Origin: Lachnospiraceae bacterium
Lineage (GTDB): Bacteria > Bacillota > Clostridia > Lachnospirales > Lachnospiraceae
DNA length: 64,000 nt
Assembly: GCA_024691425.1 (NCBI GenBank)
Contig: JAILNQ010000123.1
Coordinates: 124,001-188,000, forward strand
Direction of reading: 5' to 3'
Shown one piece after another: positions 17,772 to 27,185 of the stretch (position 1 is its first letter; every line of letters begins with the position of its first letter). The position numbers were made by a program, and so were the translations under genes. The notes under the pieces were generated by a model, which was not told the DNA's origin, did no database searches, and worked only from the letters and a program-made list of their open reading frames with translations.

Positions 17772-19082
17772 TTACTTTTTCTTAAGATAATCTATTGCTG
17801 CCTCAAGCTGATTGTCTGTACCGTCAGCTTTATATTTCTCTTCGTCCCATTCAACAACGATGTCGGGTTCTATTCCGACTTCATGGATGTTTTCTCCATC
17901 GGGCGTGTAATATTTCGAATTTGTGATCTTCACTCCGCTTCCGTCATCGAGCGGTGTTATGATCTGCGTTATCCCTTTTCCAAAAGTCTTCGTGCCGATG
18001 ACCGTAACCAGTCCATGGTCACGCAGCGCGCCCGTTAGTATTTCGGATGCACTGGCTGTATTTCCGTCAACGAGCAGGACGCACGGAACCTTGAGATAAT
18101 CATCATCTCCCTTGTCCTCATACTTGTATGACAGTCCGTGCTTATCCTTAACGGATACGATCACTCCGTCCTTTACAAGCCTGTCCGCGACCTCAACGGA
18201 AATATCGACATATCCTCCGCCGTTCGAACGGAGGTCTATGATCAGGCTCTTCATTCCCTGACCTTCCAGATCATCATAAGCCTCACGGAACTGATCTGCG
18301 GTGGCATCGGCGAACTCGGATATCCCAATGTATCCGATATCGTCCTCGAGCATTTCATATTCTACTGTTACCGCATTTATCTCATCGCGTCTGAGATTGA
18401 ACACGATCACCTCATCGCTTCCGGCCCGCATAACGCCGACACTGACTTCGGTACCCTTCGGTCCGCGGAGTTTTGAGACTACAAGGTTCAGATCCTGCCC
18501 TGTAACATCCTCTCCGTCAACCTCAACAATGATATCATCAGCAAGCATTCCGGCCGCTTCCGCAGGAGAGTCTTTGATCGGTTTTACTACAGTTATCGCC
18601 TTGGTGTCAGGATCCTGGGTGAGATAGGCTCCGATCCCTTCGAACGTTCCCGAAGTTCCTTCCATCATCTCCGCGAATTCCTCTTCGTTGTAATAGACGG
18701 AATATGGATCACCGAGCGCCTCGAGCATTCCCTTGTACATGCCTTCCTGCAGCTCTTCCTTGTCCACGTCCTCGAGATAAGTGTTCTCTATCAGTCCGTA
18801 GAGGTTGTCGATCTTATCTATCGATTCACGATCAAGCGCGGAGCTTGCGACGCTTCCGAACAGCTTTGAATATATGCTTCCGCTCACGATCATCTTCGTT
18901 ACTGAAACGGCCGCATAGATAACCGTTCCGATCACGACTATCCCGAACGCTATCAAAAGGCCCTGAACAACACCTTTCTTCTGGGCCTTCTTCACCTGCT
19001 TCGTAACATAATCTATCGACATCTGGCTGTATACCGGTTCCTCAGCCGTCTCCTCCCCGGCGGGGATATTATTCTCTTCCAT
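17772..19082 (-). CDS. S41 C-terminal processing protease (CtpA-like)
   Basis: A 436-residue protease with a cytoplasmic N-terminus, one transmembrane helix (about residues 39-61), a PDZ domain (about 140-225) and an S41 peptidase domain. The catalytic Ser is in DGNTASASE and the Lys in TKTFGKGIT, spaced as in CtpA/CtpB. It works outside the cell membrane, cutting the C-terminal ends of envelope proteins, in some bacteria of peptidoglycan hydrolases. It follows the EnvC-like gene by 25 bases, in the same direction as ftsE and ftsX. The ORF track starts 22 codons earlier; the ATG at 19082 begins the usual short acidic cytoplasmic segment, although its Shine-Dalgarno site (GCAGGA) is close. Confidence 0.92.
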   Translation of the reverse strand: MEENNIPAGEETAEEPVYSQMSIDYVTKQVKKAQKKGVVQGLLIAFGIVVIGTVIYAAVSVTKMIVSGSIYSKLFGSVASSALDRESIDKIDNLYGLIENTYLEDVDKEELQEGMYKGMLEALGDPYSVYYNEEEFAEMMEGTSGTFEGIGAYLTQDPDTKAITVVKPIKDSPAEAAGMLADDIIVEVDGEDVTGQDLNLVVSKLRGPKGTEVSVGVMRAGSDEVIVFNLRRDEINAVTVEYEMLEDDIGYIGISEFADATADQFREAYDDLEGQGMKSLIIDLRSNGGGYVDISVEVADRLVKDGVIVSVKDKHGLSYKYEDKGDDDYLKVPCVLLVDGNTASASEILTGALRDHGLVTVIGTKTFGKGITQIITPLDDGSGVKITNSKYYTPDGENIHEVGIEPDIVVEWDEEKYKADGTDNQLEAAIDYLKKK

Positions 19083-19107
19083 TTCCTGCTTTTCTCTCTT
19101 TCTTTGC

Positions 19108-20328
19108 TTACGACAAATAGTTCCACGGGCTGACATACGCTCCGTCAAGTCTTACCGAAAAATGCAGATGCGGTCCCGTGCTCCTTCCGGTGGAACCTAC
19201 GCATCCTATCTGCTCGCCTCTTGCGACCATAGTGCCCGATCCGACCGAAACAGAACTTGCATGCATATAGATCGTTATCAGGCCGTCACCATGATCTATC
19301 ATGATATAGTTGCCCATCGTCGGCGAATATGATGCCGCGATCACCTCGCCGTCATATGCGGCCAGTATCGGTGAACCGCTCGGTGCGGCCATATCGACTC
19401 CGTTATGGAACTGCTGATTTCCGAGTATCGGATGCGTTCTGTATCCGTAATCGTCCGATATCCTCGTATATGAAGGTGCAGGCCATTTAAACTGGCCGCC
19501 GTCATAAACTATGGTTTTCTTGTTCTCTGCAAGGAGGCGCTTCTTCTCTTCAAGTATGGCGGCCTCGAGGTCTTTTATTATCTGATCCTGCTCGGCTATC
19601 ATCGCCTCATATTCGGCAATGGCGGCCTCTTTATTGCTGATATCTCCCTCGTATACCGTTATCTCTTTTTCCTTGTCCTCCATGAGGGCTTCAACGGCAT
19701 CCTGTTCGTTCTTTACTGCCGCACGCGCATCCTCAAGCTCCAGCTTCTGGGCTATAAGCTCTTCTTCTTTTGCGGCAACGGTTTCCTTCGCGAGTATATA
19801 AGAATCGAGCATGCGCTTGTCATAAGCGGAAATGCGCGTTATGAACTCTGCCTTGTTCAGAAACTCCGCGAAGCTTTTTGAGGTCAGGAGCATTTCTGCA
19901 GTTGATGTCTCCCCGCGCTCATACATGAACTTCACGCGCCTCTTCATAGTGTCATACTGCTGCGCCTCAACTTCTTTTGCTTCTTCGAGTTCTCTTTCTG
20001 TCGTCTCGATCTCGAACTCCTTGTCGGAGATGAGGCTCGTCAGAGTATCTATCTTGTCATTGATATCAGAAAGCTCGGAATCAAGTTCCTGTATGTAGTT
20101 CTCAAGATCGTTTTTTGTAGTCTCGAGGCTGGCAAGAAGTGATTTTACGTCAGTGAGGTTGCTTTTGAGTGATTTCCGCTCTTCTTCGGCCTTTTTCTTG
20201 GATTCCTCACTCTCTCTTATCTTGTCATTCGTAAGGGAGGCCGCATGCACAAATAGCGGCACATGTGCCGCTAAGAATGACGTAACTATCAACATTGCCA
20301 CAAAACGCGCTCCCCGTCTGCGTTTCAT
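19108..20328 (-). CDS. EnvC-like M23 peptidase / murein hydrolase activator
   Basis: A 406-residue secreted protein. A signal peptide spans residues 1-29 (cut near VHAAS). A long coiled coil follows (about 33-285), the part that contacts FtsX in EnvC and PcsB homologues. The LytM/M23 domain is at about 290-403, with HNGVDMAA and GPHLHFSVR, the positions where zinc ligands of active M23 peptidases stand; the first ligand region keeps His-x-x-x-Asp and the HxH pair is complete, so it may cut peptidoglycan itself instead of only activating amidases. It is encoded directly after ftsE-ftsX and before ctpA, the expected context of an FtsEX-controlled wall hydrolase. Confidence 0.92.
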   Translation of the reverse strand: MKRRRGARFVAMLIVTSFLAAHVPLFVHAASLTNDKIRESEESKKKAEEERKSLKSNLTDVKSLLASLETTKNDLENYIQELDSELSDINDKIDTLTSLISDKEFEIETTERELEEAKEVEAQQYDTMKRRVKFMYERGETSTAEMLLTSKSFAEFLNKAEFITRISAYDKRMLDSYILAKETVAAKEEELIAQKLELEDARAAVKNEQDAVEALMEDKEKEITVYEGDISNKEAAIAEYEAMIAEQDQIIKDLEAAILEEKKRLLAENKKTIVYDGGQFKWPAPSYTRISDDYGYRTHPILGNQQFHNGVDMAAPSGSPILAAYDGEVIAASYSPTMGNYIMIDHGDGLITIYMHASSVSVGSGTMVARGEQIGCVGSTGRSTGPHLHFSVRLDGAYVSPWNYLS

Positions 20329-20350
20329 ATCTTTCCCCTTCTGAAGCTTA

Positions 20351-21250
20351 CTAAACTTTCAAATGTCTTCTGACTGTGATCAGGCTTCCAAGAAATCCTA
20401 TCCCCACTCCGAGTATCAGCGATATCGGTATCAGATTCCTGAACAGCTCCTGCACGCTCATGAACTTGAGCATATCAGACAGCACGGCAAAATTAGCATT
20501 TGCATATTCCATCATTAATTTGTATAGGTAGTATATCGCTACCAGCGGTAGGGCTGAACCTATCAGTCCGATCAGGATTCCTTCTATCACGAAGGGAGAC
20601 CTTACGACAAAATCCTTTGCGCCTATAAGTCTCATTATTCCGATCTCTTCGCGCCTTACGGATATTCCCATTGCAACTGTATTGCTTATAAGGAACACCG
20701 ATACCAATAGGAGTATGCCTATGATCGCTAGCGAAACATAACTTATCAGCGTGTTCACGTTCGTCAGAACCTCTGCGGTGATATCGGAGCGGTTGACCTC
20801 TCTTATCCCAGGCACTGAATTGAGCCATTCCACGAGTTCCGGCTGCTTCGAAACATCTTTCAGATATATCTCGTAGTTCTCGGAACCTTCTAGAGGATTG
20901 TCGCCTTCATATCCATCGGCGTATTCCCCTAGGTAATCCTCCTTGAAGCTGTCCCACGCTTCAGCGGAAGATACGAACTTGACTTCTGAAACTTCTTCCC
21001 TCGACTGTATCTGGCTTCCTATCTGCTGAATCTTGTCATCGCTGAGGCCCTCGTCAAAGAACACGGTCACCGCAACTCCTGACTGGGCCGCCTTCACGCT
21101 ATACTGAACATTAATGACCAGACAGTAGAACAGTCCGAACAGGAATATGCACGATGAAATCGTGGCGATCGTTGCCAGGGAAAAGACCTTGTTTCTGAAG
21201 ATGTTCTTGAATCCCTGCTTGAATGTATACCAAAGCGTGCTAATCCTCAT
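20351..21250 (-). CDS. ftsX: Cell division protein FtsX
   Basis: A 299-residue membrane protein with four helices (about residues 22-45, 170-195, 220-245 and 268-290) and a large outside loop between the first and second. This is the FtsX topology. FtsX forms a complex with the ATPase FtsE and passes ATP-driven movement to a wall hydrolase outside the cell. The gene overlaps the end of ftsE by 11 bases and is followed by the EnvC-like gene, its likely partner. Its start reads ATGAGGATTAGC, inside the ftsE frame, with GGTGAG upstream. Confidence 0.96.
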   Translation of the reverse strand: MRISTLWYTFKQGFKNIFRNKVFSLATIATISSCIFLFGLFYCLVINVQYSVKAAQSGVAVTVFFDEGLSDDKIQQIGSQIQSREEVSEVKFVSSAEAWDSFKEDYLGEYADGYEGDNPLEGSENYEIYLKDVSKQPELVEWLNSVPGIREVNRSDITAEVLTNVNTLISYVSLAIIGILLLVSVFLISNTVAMGISVRREEIGIMRLIGAKDFVVRSPFVIEGILIGLIGSALPLVAIYYLYKLMMEYANANFAVLSDMLKFMSVQELFRNLIPISLILGVGIGFLGSLITVRRHLKV

Positions 21251-21926
21251 CTATATACTCACCCTTCTCTTCATCACTGATGATGATTCCTTTTCTCATC
21301 GTGATAACACGTTTGCGCATCGCATTGACTATCTCTCTGTTATGCGTAACGACGAGAACTGTCGTACCGCGCCTGTTAATCTCCTCTAAAAGCTTCATGA
21401 TCTCCCATGAATTTCTCGGATCCAGGTTTCCTGTAGGCTCATCGGCAAGAAGTATCGGAGGATTGTTCACGAGCGCTCTTGCAAGCGCCACCCTCTGCTG
21501 CTCGCCGCCCGAAAGCTGCCATGTCTTTGCCTTGTACTTTCCTGCAAGACCGACAAGCGAAAGCATCGCAGGCACGTTCTTCCTTATCTGGCGGGTGGGC
21601 ACCTCAATAACGCGCTGCGCGAATGCAACGTTCTCATAAACATTCCTGTCCTTTAAAAGCCTGAAATCCTGGAACACCACTCCCACGTTCCTGCGGAACT
21701 TCGCAACTTTACGTCTGCGCAGTCTCGAAAGATCGTAGTTATTGACTATTATCCTTCCGCTCGTGGGCGTAAGCTCTCGGAGCAGAAGCTTGATAAGCGT
21801 TGACTTGCCGGAGCCGCTGTCTCCGACGATGAATACGAATTCCCCTTTTTTGATGTGCAGGCTGACGTCATTGAGAGCAGGCACACCCGTGGAGTACGAT
21901 TTGCTGACTGACTCCATTGTGATCAT
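21240..21926 (-). CDS. ftsE: Cell division ATP-binding protein FtsE
   Basis: A 228-residue ABC ATPase. Walker A is GDSGSGKST, the signature is [15 protein letters not shown], and Walker B is [12 protein letters not shown]. The sequence [25 protein letters not shown] matches FtsE of Gram-positive bacteria closely. It powers FtsX to control septal or side-wall hydrolysis. GAGGAG lies 6 bases upstream of the ATG, and the CdaR-family regulator gene ends 30 bases before it, so both may be transcribed together. Confidence 0.97.
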   Translation of the reverse strand: MITMESVSKSYSTGVPALNDVSLHIKKGEFVFIVGDSGSGKSTLIKLLLRELTPTSGRIIVNNYDLSRLRRRKVAKFRRNVGVVFQDFRLLKDRNVYENVAFAQRVIEVPTRQIRKNVPAMLSLVGLAGKYKAKTWQLSGGEQQRVALARALVNNPPILLADEPTGNLDPRNSWEIMKLLEEINRRGTTVLVVTHNREIVNAMRKRVITMRKGIIISDEEKGEYIDED

Positions 21927-21956
21927 GATATCTCCTCATTTCCCCTTAAAAAAATA

Positions 21957-23045
21957 CTACTGATCAAAATCTTCCATATAACGCATGTACTTGACGACCA
22001 TCAGAGCGATCTTGAACGTGATCGCATCCTCGAACACTCTAAGGTCGAGCCCCGTCGTCTTCTGAAGCTTGTCAAGACGGTACACGAGCGTATTACGGTG
22101 TATGTACAGCTGACGGCTCGTTTCCGAAACGTTCAGGCTGTTCTCAAAGAACTTGTTGATCGTCATAAGAGTTTCTTCATCGAACTCGTCCGGGCTCTTC
22201 CCGTCGAAGATCTCTCTTATGAACATCTTGCATAAAGGTATGGGCAGCTGATATATGAGACGCCCGATACCGAGTGAGCTGTAAGCTATGATATCCCTGT
22301 CATCAAAGAATATCCTTCCGACGTCGAGCGCCATCTTCGCTTCCTTGTATGACTTCGAAACCTCACGTATCTCATTTACTATCGTTCCGTATGAAACGTG
22401 GCAGGTATTCCCTGTCTGTTTGCTGACGATCTCAAGAACCTGGCGTGCTGCCTTATCAACATCCTCGTAAGTTTCATTCGCGGCAAGTTCCCTGACGATT
22501 ATAATGCCCTTCTCGTCAACCGCCGTGATAAAGTCCTTCGTCCTTGATTTGAAGAAGGTCCGAATGCTCTCGAGCATGTTCACTTCTTTTGCCGAAGGCG
22601 TTTCCGCTATTATGATTATCCTTCGCGCCTCTGCATCAATACGCAGCTTCTGTGAACGCGTATAAATATCTACGAGAAGCAGATTGTCGAGCAGGAGGTT
22701 CTTGATGAAGTTATCCTTATCGAACCTCTCCCTGTATGCTATCAGCAGATTCTGTATCTGGAACGCCGCAATCTTTCCTATAGTATATGAATCCTCAGTG
22801 GTACCCTGCGCAACAAGAATGTACTCTATCTGAAGCTCATCATATACTTTGAAAAACTGATAGCCCGAAATCTCCTGGCTGTCCGCAGGCGACTGAGTGA
22901 AGCTCGCCGCGGCCTCGTGATAGTTGATCGTTTCCTTGAAAGTTGAGGCAAGAACCTTTCCGTCAGCATCGATAACCGACAGTTCTACCCTCGTGATCCC
23001 CTTTAACCCCTCAATAGTACTCTGAAGTATCTGATTAGAAATCAT
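21957..23045 (-). CDS. CdaR/PucR-family transcriptional regulator
   Basis: A 362-residue regulator. The N-terminal 125 residues look like a sugar-diacid-recognition-type sensor domain (VELSVIDADGKVLAST), and the C-terminus is the PucR-type HTH (NVSETSRQLYIHRNTLVYRLDKL). Members activate genes for sugar diacid, purine or amino acid use; the ligand here is unknown. The ATG at 23045 has AAGGAG 6 bases upstream, better than the ORF-track start 6 codons earlier. It lies directly before ftsE, which is an unusual neighbour for this family; a shared transcript would tie the ftsEX module to its promoter. Confidence 0.85.
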   Translation of the reverse strand: MISNQILQSTIEGLKGITRVELSVIDADGKVLASTFKETINYHEAAASFTQSPADSQEISGYQFFKVYDELQIEYILVAQGTTEDSYTIGKIAAFQIQNLLIAYRERFDKDNFIKNLLLDNLLLVDIYTRSQKLRIDAEARRIIIIAETPSAKEVNMLESIRTFFKSRTKDFITAVDEKGIIIVRELAANETYEDVDKAARQVLEIVSKQTGNTCHVSYGTIVNEIREVSKSYKEAKMALDVGRIFFDDRDIIAYSSLGIGRLIYQLPIPLCKMFIREIFDGKSPDEFDEETLMTINKFFENSLNVSETSRQLYIHRNTLVYRLDKLQKTTGLDLRVFEDAITFKIALMVVKYMRYMEDFDQ

Positions 23046-23093
23046 ACCTTTCTCCTTTGGCATCCGTCTATAAGCCTGTTAACCCCCACAGAC

Positions 23094-23125
23094 ATTATAT
23101 CGTTTATTCTAATACATATTGACAA
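23094..23125 (-). promoter_or_regulatory. Promoter of the cdaR-like/ftsEX transcript
   Basis: On the minus strand, TTGTCA (23120-23125) and a perfect TATAAT (23094-23099) lie about 50 bases upstream of the regulator start. The 20-base spacer is longer than ideal, which suggests an activator-dependent promoter. The -35 box is inside the arm of the A/T hairpin that ends the upstream gene. Confidence 0.45.
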
Positions 23126-23146
23126 AAAAGAAAAGATTTTTTGTCA
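23120..23146 (-). terminator. A/T-rich hairpin after the glycosyltransferase gene
   Basis: TGACAAAAAA, a 7-base loop and TTTTTTGTCA form a perfect 10-base stem 16 bases after the glycosyltransferase stop. The descending arm is T-rich, so it can act as a terminator in both directions although GC pairs are few. Confidence 0.5.
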
Positions 23147-23161
23147 CTTTTTCACAAAGCA

Positions 23162-24592
23162 CTATCTTTTTGCTTTATAAAATTCACACCTGTATCTGTC
23201 GAATTCAAAATCGGCCTCTTTCTCCATGCAAAGCCCGTATCCTTCAAGTGTTTCAAGATCGGAATCATCCGGCGAGGCGCCATCGAGCACCGCAATCCAC
23301 AGATCCGATCCATTCTTCTCGGAAAGATCGGCAGCCGCATCAAGCGGGAACATGAATGTCAGCTCGGCGGCACTGCCGTCAACATATGTATAGAAAGGAA
23401 TGCAGTTCTGAAGCTCCTCGTGTCCGCCGATGCAGTACAGCACGTCCCCCTCATTTATGTTTTCAGAAAGGAATGCGATCTCCTCATCAGCGCTCGTTGC
23501 GTACTCGCCAGAAAACGTCACCGCATATGTGCATGCTCCCACAGCTACGGAGATAGCAGCGGCGGCAATGAATGTCCTGTCGGACCTTGAGAGCATGATC
23601 GCAGCGAAAAGCCATAGCAGTCCTGTTGCAAAGAACATATATCTGTCAACGAAAATATTCGCACTCATTATCTTGCTTACAACCGTTCCGAAAATCAGGA
23701 CCCCGTAGTATACGGTAAAACAGCAGCCGGCATATATGCATTCCGGATTCCTGCTTCCGCCTTTTATAACGCCATAAGCGAAAATCACAAGCGACGCTGC
23801 CATAAGTGCGGCCGCAAGAACGGTTCCGGCTTTCATTCCGGATATGTAAGGATATGCCATGTACTGCACGAACAGAGGCAGATCGATGTCGGGCATCGAG
23901 AAATACCCGCTGACCCTCGATATCTGCCGGAGCGTTATTATAAGGCACGGCGTATACAGCACGATGGTCGCAAGAAGGCAGATGAACCAGCTCTTAAGTC
24001 TCTTCCTCTCACAGATAATGAAGTATATCAGCACATAAAGATACGAAAACCCTGCGGTCACGAACGCAAAATGATGCGTATAACCTGCCAGTACGGAGAA
24101 AACGGTAAATCCTGCCCAGCTTCTGAATGTGTTCTCCTTTACTGCTTCATATGCATATATGCCGGATCCCGTCGCAAAGAAGAACCCGAGGCTGTACATC
24201 CTTATCTCCACCCCGAAATACAGCATGAGCGGCATCAGAGTAATAAACGTCATAAAAAGAAGCGCCGTCTTAAGGGAGAATCTGCGCCGAACTTTCACTG
24301 CTCCGAGCACAAGCGTCAATAGCATCGGTATCACCGAAGTGATCTTCATGACGGGAATGCTGTAACCGAACACCTTCGTCATGCCAAAAAGCAATATATT
24401 GTAAAGCGGAGGGAGAGTGTCTGCCATCGAGCGCTTTATGACGCCGGAAAAATCCGTATGCACAAGAGATGCCGAGAACGCTTCATCCATCCAGACGTTG
24501 CTGTTCCAGACCAGCGACAGGTAAATGCACGAAAAGACGGCAAATGCAGCCGATATGATGATTTTTTCATTTTTTTCGGAAATATTCTTCAT
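23162..24592 (-). CDS. GT39/PMT-like membrane glycosyltransferase
   Basis: A 476-residue integral membrane protein with about ten helices. The first outside loop has WMDEAFSASL and, further on, DTLPPLYNILL, the acidic motif pattern of GT-C glycosyltransferases (ArnT/PMT-like, PF13231-type) that use polyprenyl-phosphate sugars. The last 100 residues form a soluble domain outside the membrane. It may add a sugar to a lipid, wall polymer or protein; the acceptor is unknown. The ATG at 24592 is preferred over the TTG 13 codons upstream, but neither has a convincing Shine-Dalgarno site. It is divergent from the yjfB gene, and an A/T hairpin follows it. Confidence 0.75.
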   Translation of the reverse strand: MKNISEKNEKIIISAAFAVFSCIYLSLVWNSNVWMDEAFSASLVHTDFSGVIKRSMADTLPPLYNILLFGMTKVFGYSIPVMKITSVIPMLLTLVLGAVKVRRRFSLKTALLFMTFITLMPLMLYFGVEIRMYSLGFFFATGSGIYAYEAVKENTFRSWAGFTVFSVLAGYTHHFAFVTAGFSYLYVLIYFIICERKRLKSWFICLLATIVLYTPCLIITLRQISRVSGYFSMPDIDLPLFVQYMAYPYISGMKAGTVLAAALMAASLVIFAYGVIKGGSRNPECIYAGCCFTVYYGVLIFGTVVSKIMSANIFVDRYMFFATGLLWLFAAIMLSRSDRTFIAAAAISVAVGACTYAVTFSGEYATSADEEIAFLSENINEGDVLYCIGGHEELQNCIPFYTYVDGSAAELTFMFPLDAAADLSEKNGSDLWIAVLDGASPDDSDLETLEGYGLCMEKEADFEFDRYRCEFYKAKR

Positions 24593-24621
24593 ATAATTAT
24601 GTTTTTTTCCGATATATGTGA

Positions 24622-24627
24622 TATAAT
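24622..24627 (+). promoter_or_regulatory. -10 box of the yjfB gene
   Basis: A perfect TATAAT lies 31 bases upstream of the yjfB ATG. No clear -35 is seen 16-18 bases further upstream (the sequence is T-rich), so another sigma factor or an activator may be needed. Confidence 0.4.
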
Positions 24628-24658
24628 ACAATCAAAGTAATACGAAAGGAGCATGCAA

Positions 24659-24850
24659 ATGGAATTAAGCATTGATGCTATCCCCTATATTTCAATGGCT
24701 ATGGCGCACGAGAATGTTATGTCTGCTGTCGGCACAAGCATGCTCGAAGCAACTCTTGACGTAGCATCCTCGGAGATCGAAAACCTTACCAAGGCCATGG
24801 AGCTTTCCGTCAATCCTGCGGTAGGCGCTAATATTGATGTAGCAGTCTGA
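24659..24850 (+). CDS. YjfB-family putative motility protein
   Basis: A 63-residue protein matching the YjfB family (PF14070-type): an N-terminal helix, MSAVGTSMLEATLDVASSEIENLTKAME in the middle and the C-terminal NPAVGANIDVAV that recalls the family ending PxLGxNIDxxx. In Bacillus subtilis yjfB belongs to the motility (sigma-D) regulon; its molecular role is unknown. The ORF track starts at an ATG two codons upstream, but AAAGGAG is 7 bases before the ATG at 24659, so this is the likely start. No flagellar gene is near it. It converges on the orphan sensor gene with only 4 bases between the stops. Confidence 0.75.
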   Translation: MELSIDAIPYISMAMAHENVMSAVGTSMLEATLDVASSEIENLTKAMELSVNPAVGANIDVAV

Positions 24851-24854
24851 CGGT

Positions 24855-25697
24855 TCATTCGGACCCGCCGAGGTTTATCTTTCTGAACCCTATCACGAAG
24901 TTCGCAATCCCGGATGAATCAGTTATTTTCGCGTAGCAGATCTGGAAATGGGACGTAGTCCTATCCGGATTTATTCTTATGTAATTAACACTGTACAGAT
25001 CGTCATCCCCTGCACAGCAGACCAGCGTGTCATATCCCGTCTCTTCCATCAGCCTGTCAAAGTCTTCGGGCATCGCATAGGTCTCAAAATACTTCTGCAT
25101 AGAAAAATGATAATCAACCATCGTCCTGCCGATCTTTACCGCTTCACCGTTATCTGAAAAATCACCATTATTCTGCACAAGCGTGACTTTTTTACTCTTT
25201 CCCTCAAGATACCAGACTGACATATATTCCCTTGAAAGTCCGTCAAGAAGCTTCACATGCCTCTCCTGTTCGGCCTTGATCTCGAGCTGATGGCGGTACT
25301 GACTGTCTATGTTCTCGAAGCCGTACAGGATCTTTCGCCCGTCCTCGATCGGTACGATCTTCAGGCGATAATACAGTATCCTGTCATTATGAACGGAGCG
25401 ATAAATATGAAGCACCGGGATTTTGCCGGTAAGCTTTTCCGTGATGTATGCCTTATCGGCTAACCGCAGGACCTCCTCGGCATCATCCGAATACACGGTA
25501 TCGTGTACATACTTCTCCATTATCTCCGTCATCGTGACGCCTCTTCGGAAATCTTCCTCATAACGCATGGAATAATCGTCAAGACGGATCGGGTATGCCT
25601 TTTTCGTGTCCGCATCCATGTACACTATGGACGTATAGCTTTCGGCTATCGCAAAAAAAGCCTCATATAATAGTTTTGCCCCATCCTGATCATACAT
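24855..25697 (-). CDS. Orphan PAS-like sensory protein without output domain
   Basis: The 280-residue soluble protein shows two similar halves, each starting with a short segment on a person-like ligand fold: YTSIVYMDADTKKAYPIRLDDY near residue 20 and YMSVWYLEGKSKKVTLVQNNGD near residue 160. The same pattern (x-S-I/V-Y-x-x-D/E-x-x-x-x-x) is frequent in N-terminal PAS-type sensor regions of clostridial GGDEF proteins. Here no GGDEF, kinase or DNA-binding domain follows. It may bind a ligand and pass the signal by protein contact. I cannot name a family. GGAGAAG precedes the ATG, and GH43 lies 27 bases upstream, so it may be co-transcribed with it. Confidence 0.55.
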   Translation of the reverse strand: MYDQDGAKLLYEAFFAIAESYTSIVYMDADTKKAYPIRLDDYSMRYEEDFRRGVTMTEIMEKYVHDTVYSDDAEEVLRLADKAYITEKLTGKIPVLHIYRSVHNDRILYYRLKIVPIEDGRKILYGFENIDSQYRHQLEIKAEQERHVKLLDGLSREYMSVWYLEGKSKKVTLVQNNGDFSDNGEAVKIGRTMVDYHFSMQKYFETYAMPEDFDRLMEETGYDTLVCCAGDDDLYSVNYIRINPDRTTSHFQICYAKITDSSGIANFVIGFRKINLGGSE

Positions 25698-25724
25698 AGG
25701 AATCTTCTCCTTTTTGTACCTCTG

Positions 25725-27137
25725 TCAGCTGAGCGTGAAACCGCCGAACTGCAGGTGTCCGTCTCCGCGGAACGTGAAGAACAGGCTATTCACACCGTCG
25801 GGAACCGCAACGCATCCTTCGGTCTCATGCCAAATGTTCGCATATCCTATGTCAAAGCTTCCGAGGATCTGTCCGTCCCACGCAGTCCTTACCTCCAGTT
25901 TTCCGTTCGCATATCCTTTCGTCTGCACCGAAATAACCTTCGCACCCATGCATTTGAAATACTTAAAACCGGCTCTGGCACCGTCAGTCATGTTGCATAC
26001 ATACCCGTTGACTTCGTCACCGTCGCGGCCTTCCTGGGTGATCTTCGGGAACCTGTCGTCCATCCATCCCTGCCACGGAACAGAAAGCTCCTGCTCATCC
26101 GTGAAGAGGTTGCATGCCAGATAGGCCGGATAAAAACCCTTTTCGGTAAAAGGCACGCTGCCGCATGATGTCAGCTCTGCCTGGCGGAACTTCACATCGC
26201 CGTCGGGAACGAGTTTTTCAAAGCATCCCTGGCGGCTGTAGTTCGTGCCGTTCGTATGTCTGTGATAAAAAATATACCACTGCCCGCCGATCTCAACCAT
26301 GCTTCCGTGATTGTTCGCGCAGTAGCATCCCGGCATATCCGCCCTTTTATATGTATCTATTCCTATGTCCCCGTTGTCTACGAGAACTCCCTGATATGTA
26401 AATCCGATGTCGGGTTTTTCGCTCGTTGCATAGCACAGTTCCCTGCACACCTGTGAAGAATAGATGAAATAATAGAGCCCGTTCCTCTTTCTGATCGAAG
26501 GTGCTTCAAAGAACGCATGGTTCTCAAATGCGGTTCCCTTGCTGTTGTGCTGAGCCGGAACAATGAACACCGGTTCCTTTTCGACCGTCAGCATGTCCTG
26601 GCCGAGCACCGTGCACATAGCGCCGTGCCTGGACGTATCCGGGATCGCGCAGAAACCTGTATAGAGATATGTTTTGTCCCCTTCAGTGAGCACGCCCGGG
26701 TCGAACTGCGGTTCATCGCCTTCTCTCTCTCCGAGCCTCGTGCCGTCTTCATAATGAACGTATCCGTAAAACTCATATTTTCCGGCAGGCGTATCCGAAA
26801 CTGCCACAGACACTATGCCACAGTTCGAGAGAACATAGTAAAGATAATATCTTCCATCGGGACCTACCGTAACATCAGGTGCGTAAAGGTTCCCCTGCAG
26901 ATCCGTGTTTGCCGGATCGTCGCTCTTCTTATATATGACCCCCTCATACCTCCAAGTGCCAAGGTCTGATACATCGGCGGACCAGCATACATAATCGCCC
27001 ATGCAGTACACGTCTCCGTTGAACTTATCGTGCGAACCGTACACATACACGCGCCCGTCAAAAACATAAGGCTCTCCGTCCGGTATGTATTCCCATGAAG
27101 GAAGATAGGGATTAGTTATCTGTTTCAGAGTATCCAT
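25725..27137 (-). CDS. Glycoside hydrolase family 43 (arabinosidase/xylosidase)
   Basis: A 470-residue intracellular GH43 enzyme (no signal peptide). The three catalytic acids of the five-bladed propeller are readable: Asp20 in IPDGEPYVF (base), Asp88 in LYAPDVTV (pKa modulator) and Glu211 in FFEAPSIRK (acid). A C-terminal beta-sandwich of about 130 residues (from residue 340) looks like a CBM6-type accessory module. It would release arabinose or xylose from short oligosaccharides taken up from plant polymers. GAGG lies just upstream of the ATG. The GH51 arabinofuranosidase elsewhere in the window points to the same diet. Confidence 0.92.
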   Translation of the reverse strand: MDTLKQITNPYLPSWEYIPDGEPYVFDGRVYVYGSHDKFNGDVYCMGDYVCWSADVSDLGTWRYEGVIYKKSDDPANTDLQGNLYAPDVTVGPDGRYYLYYVLSNCGIVSVAVSDTPAGKYEFYGYVHYEDGTRLGEREGDEPQFDPGVLTEGDKTYLYTGFCAIPDTSRHGAMCTVLGQDMLTVEKEPVFIVPAQHNSKGTAFENHAFFEAPSIRKRNGLYYFIYSSQVCRELCYATSEKPDIGFTYQGVLVDNGDIGIDTYKRADMPGCYCANNHGSMVEIGGQWYIFYHRHTNGTNYSRQGCFEKLVPDGDVKFRQAELTSCGSVPFTEKGFYPAYLACNLFTDEQELSVPWQGWMDDRFPKITQEGRDGDEVNGYVCNMTDGARAGFKYFKCMGAKVISVQTKGYANGKLEVRTAWDGQILGSFDIGYANIWHETEGCVAVPDGVNSLFFTFRGDGHLQFGGFTLS

Positions 27138-27185
27138 TCATTTACCTCCTGTGAAGCGATCATCTCTCCGTTCGGAAAATGCCTC

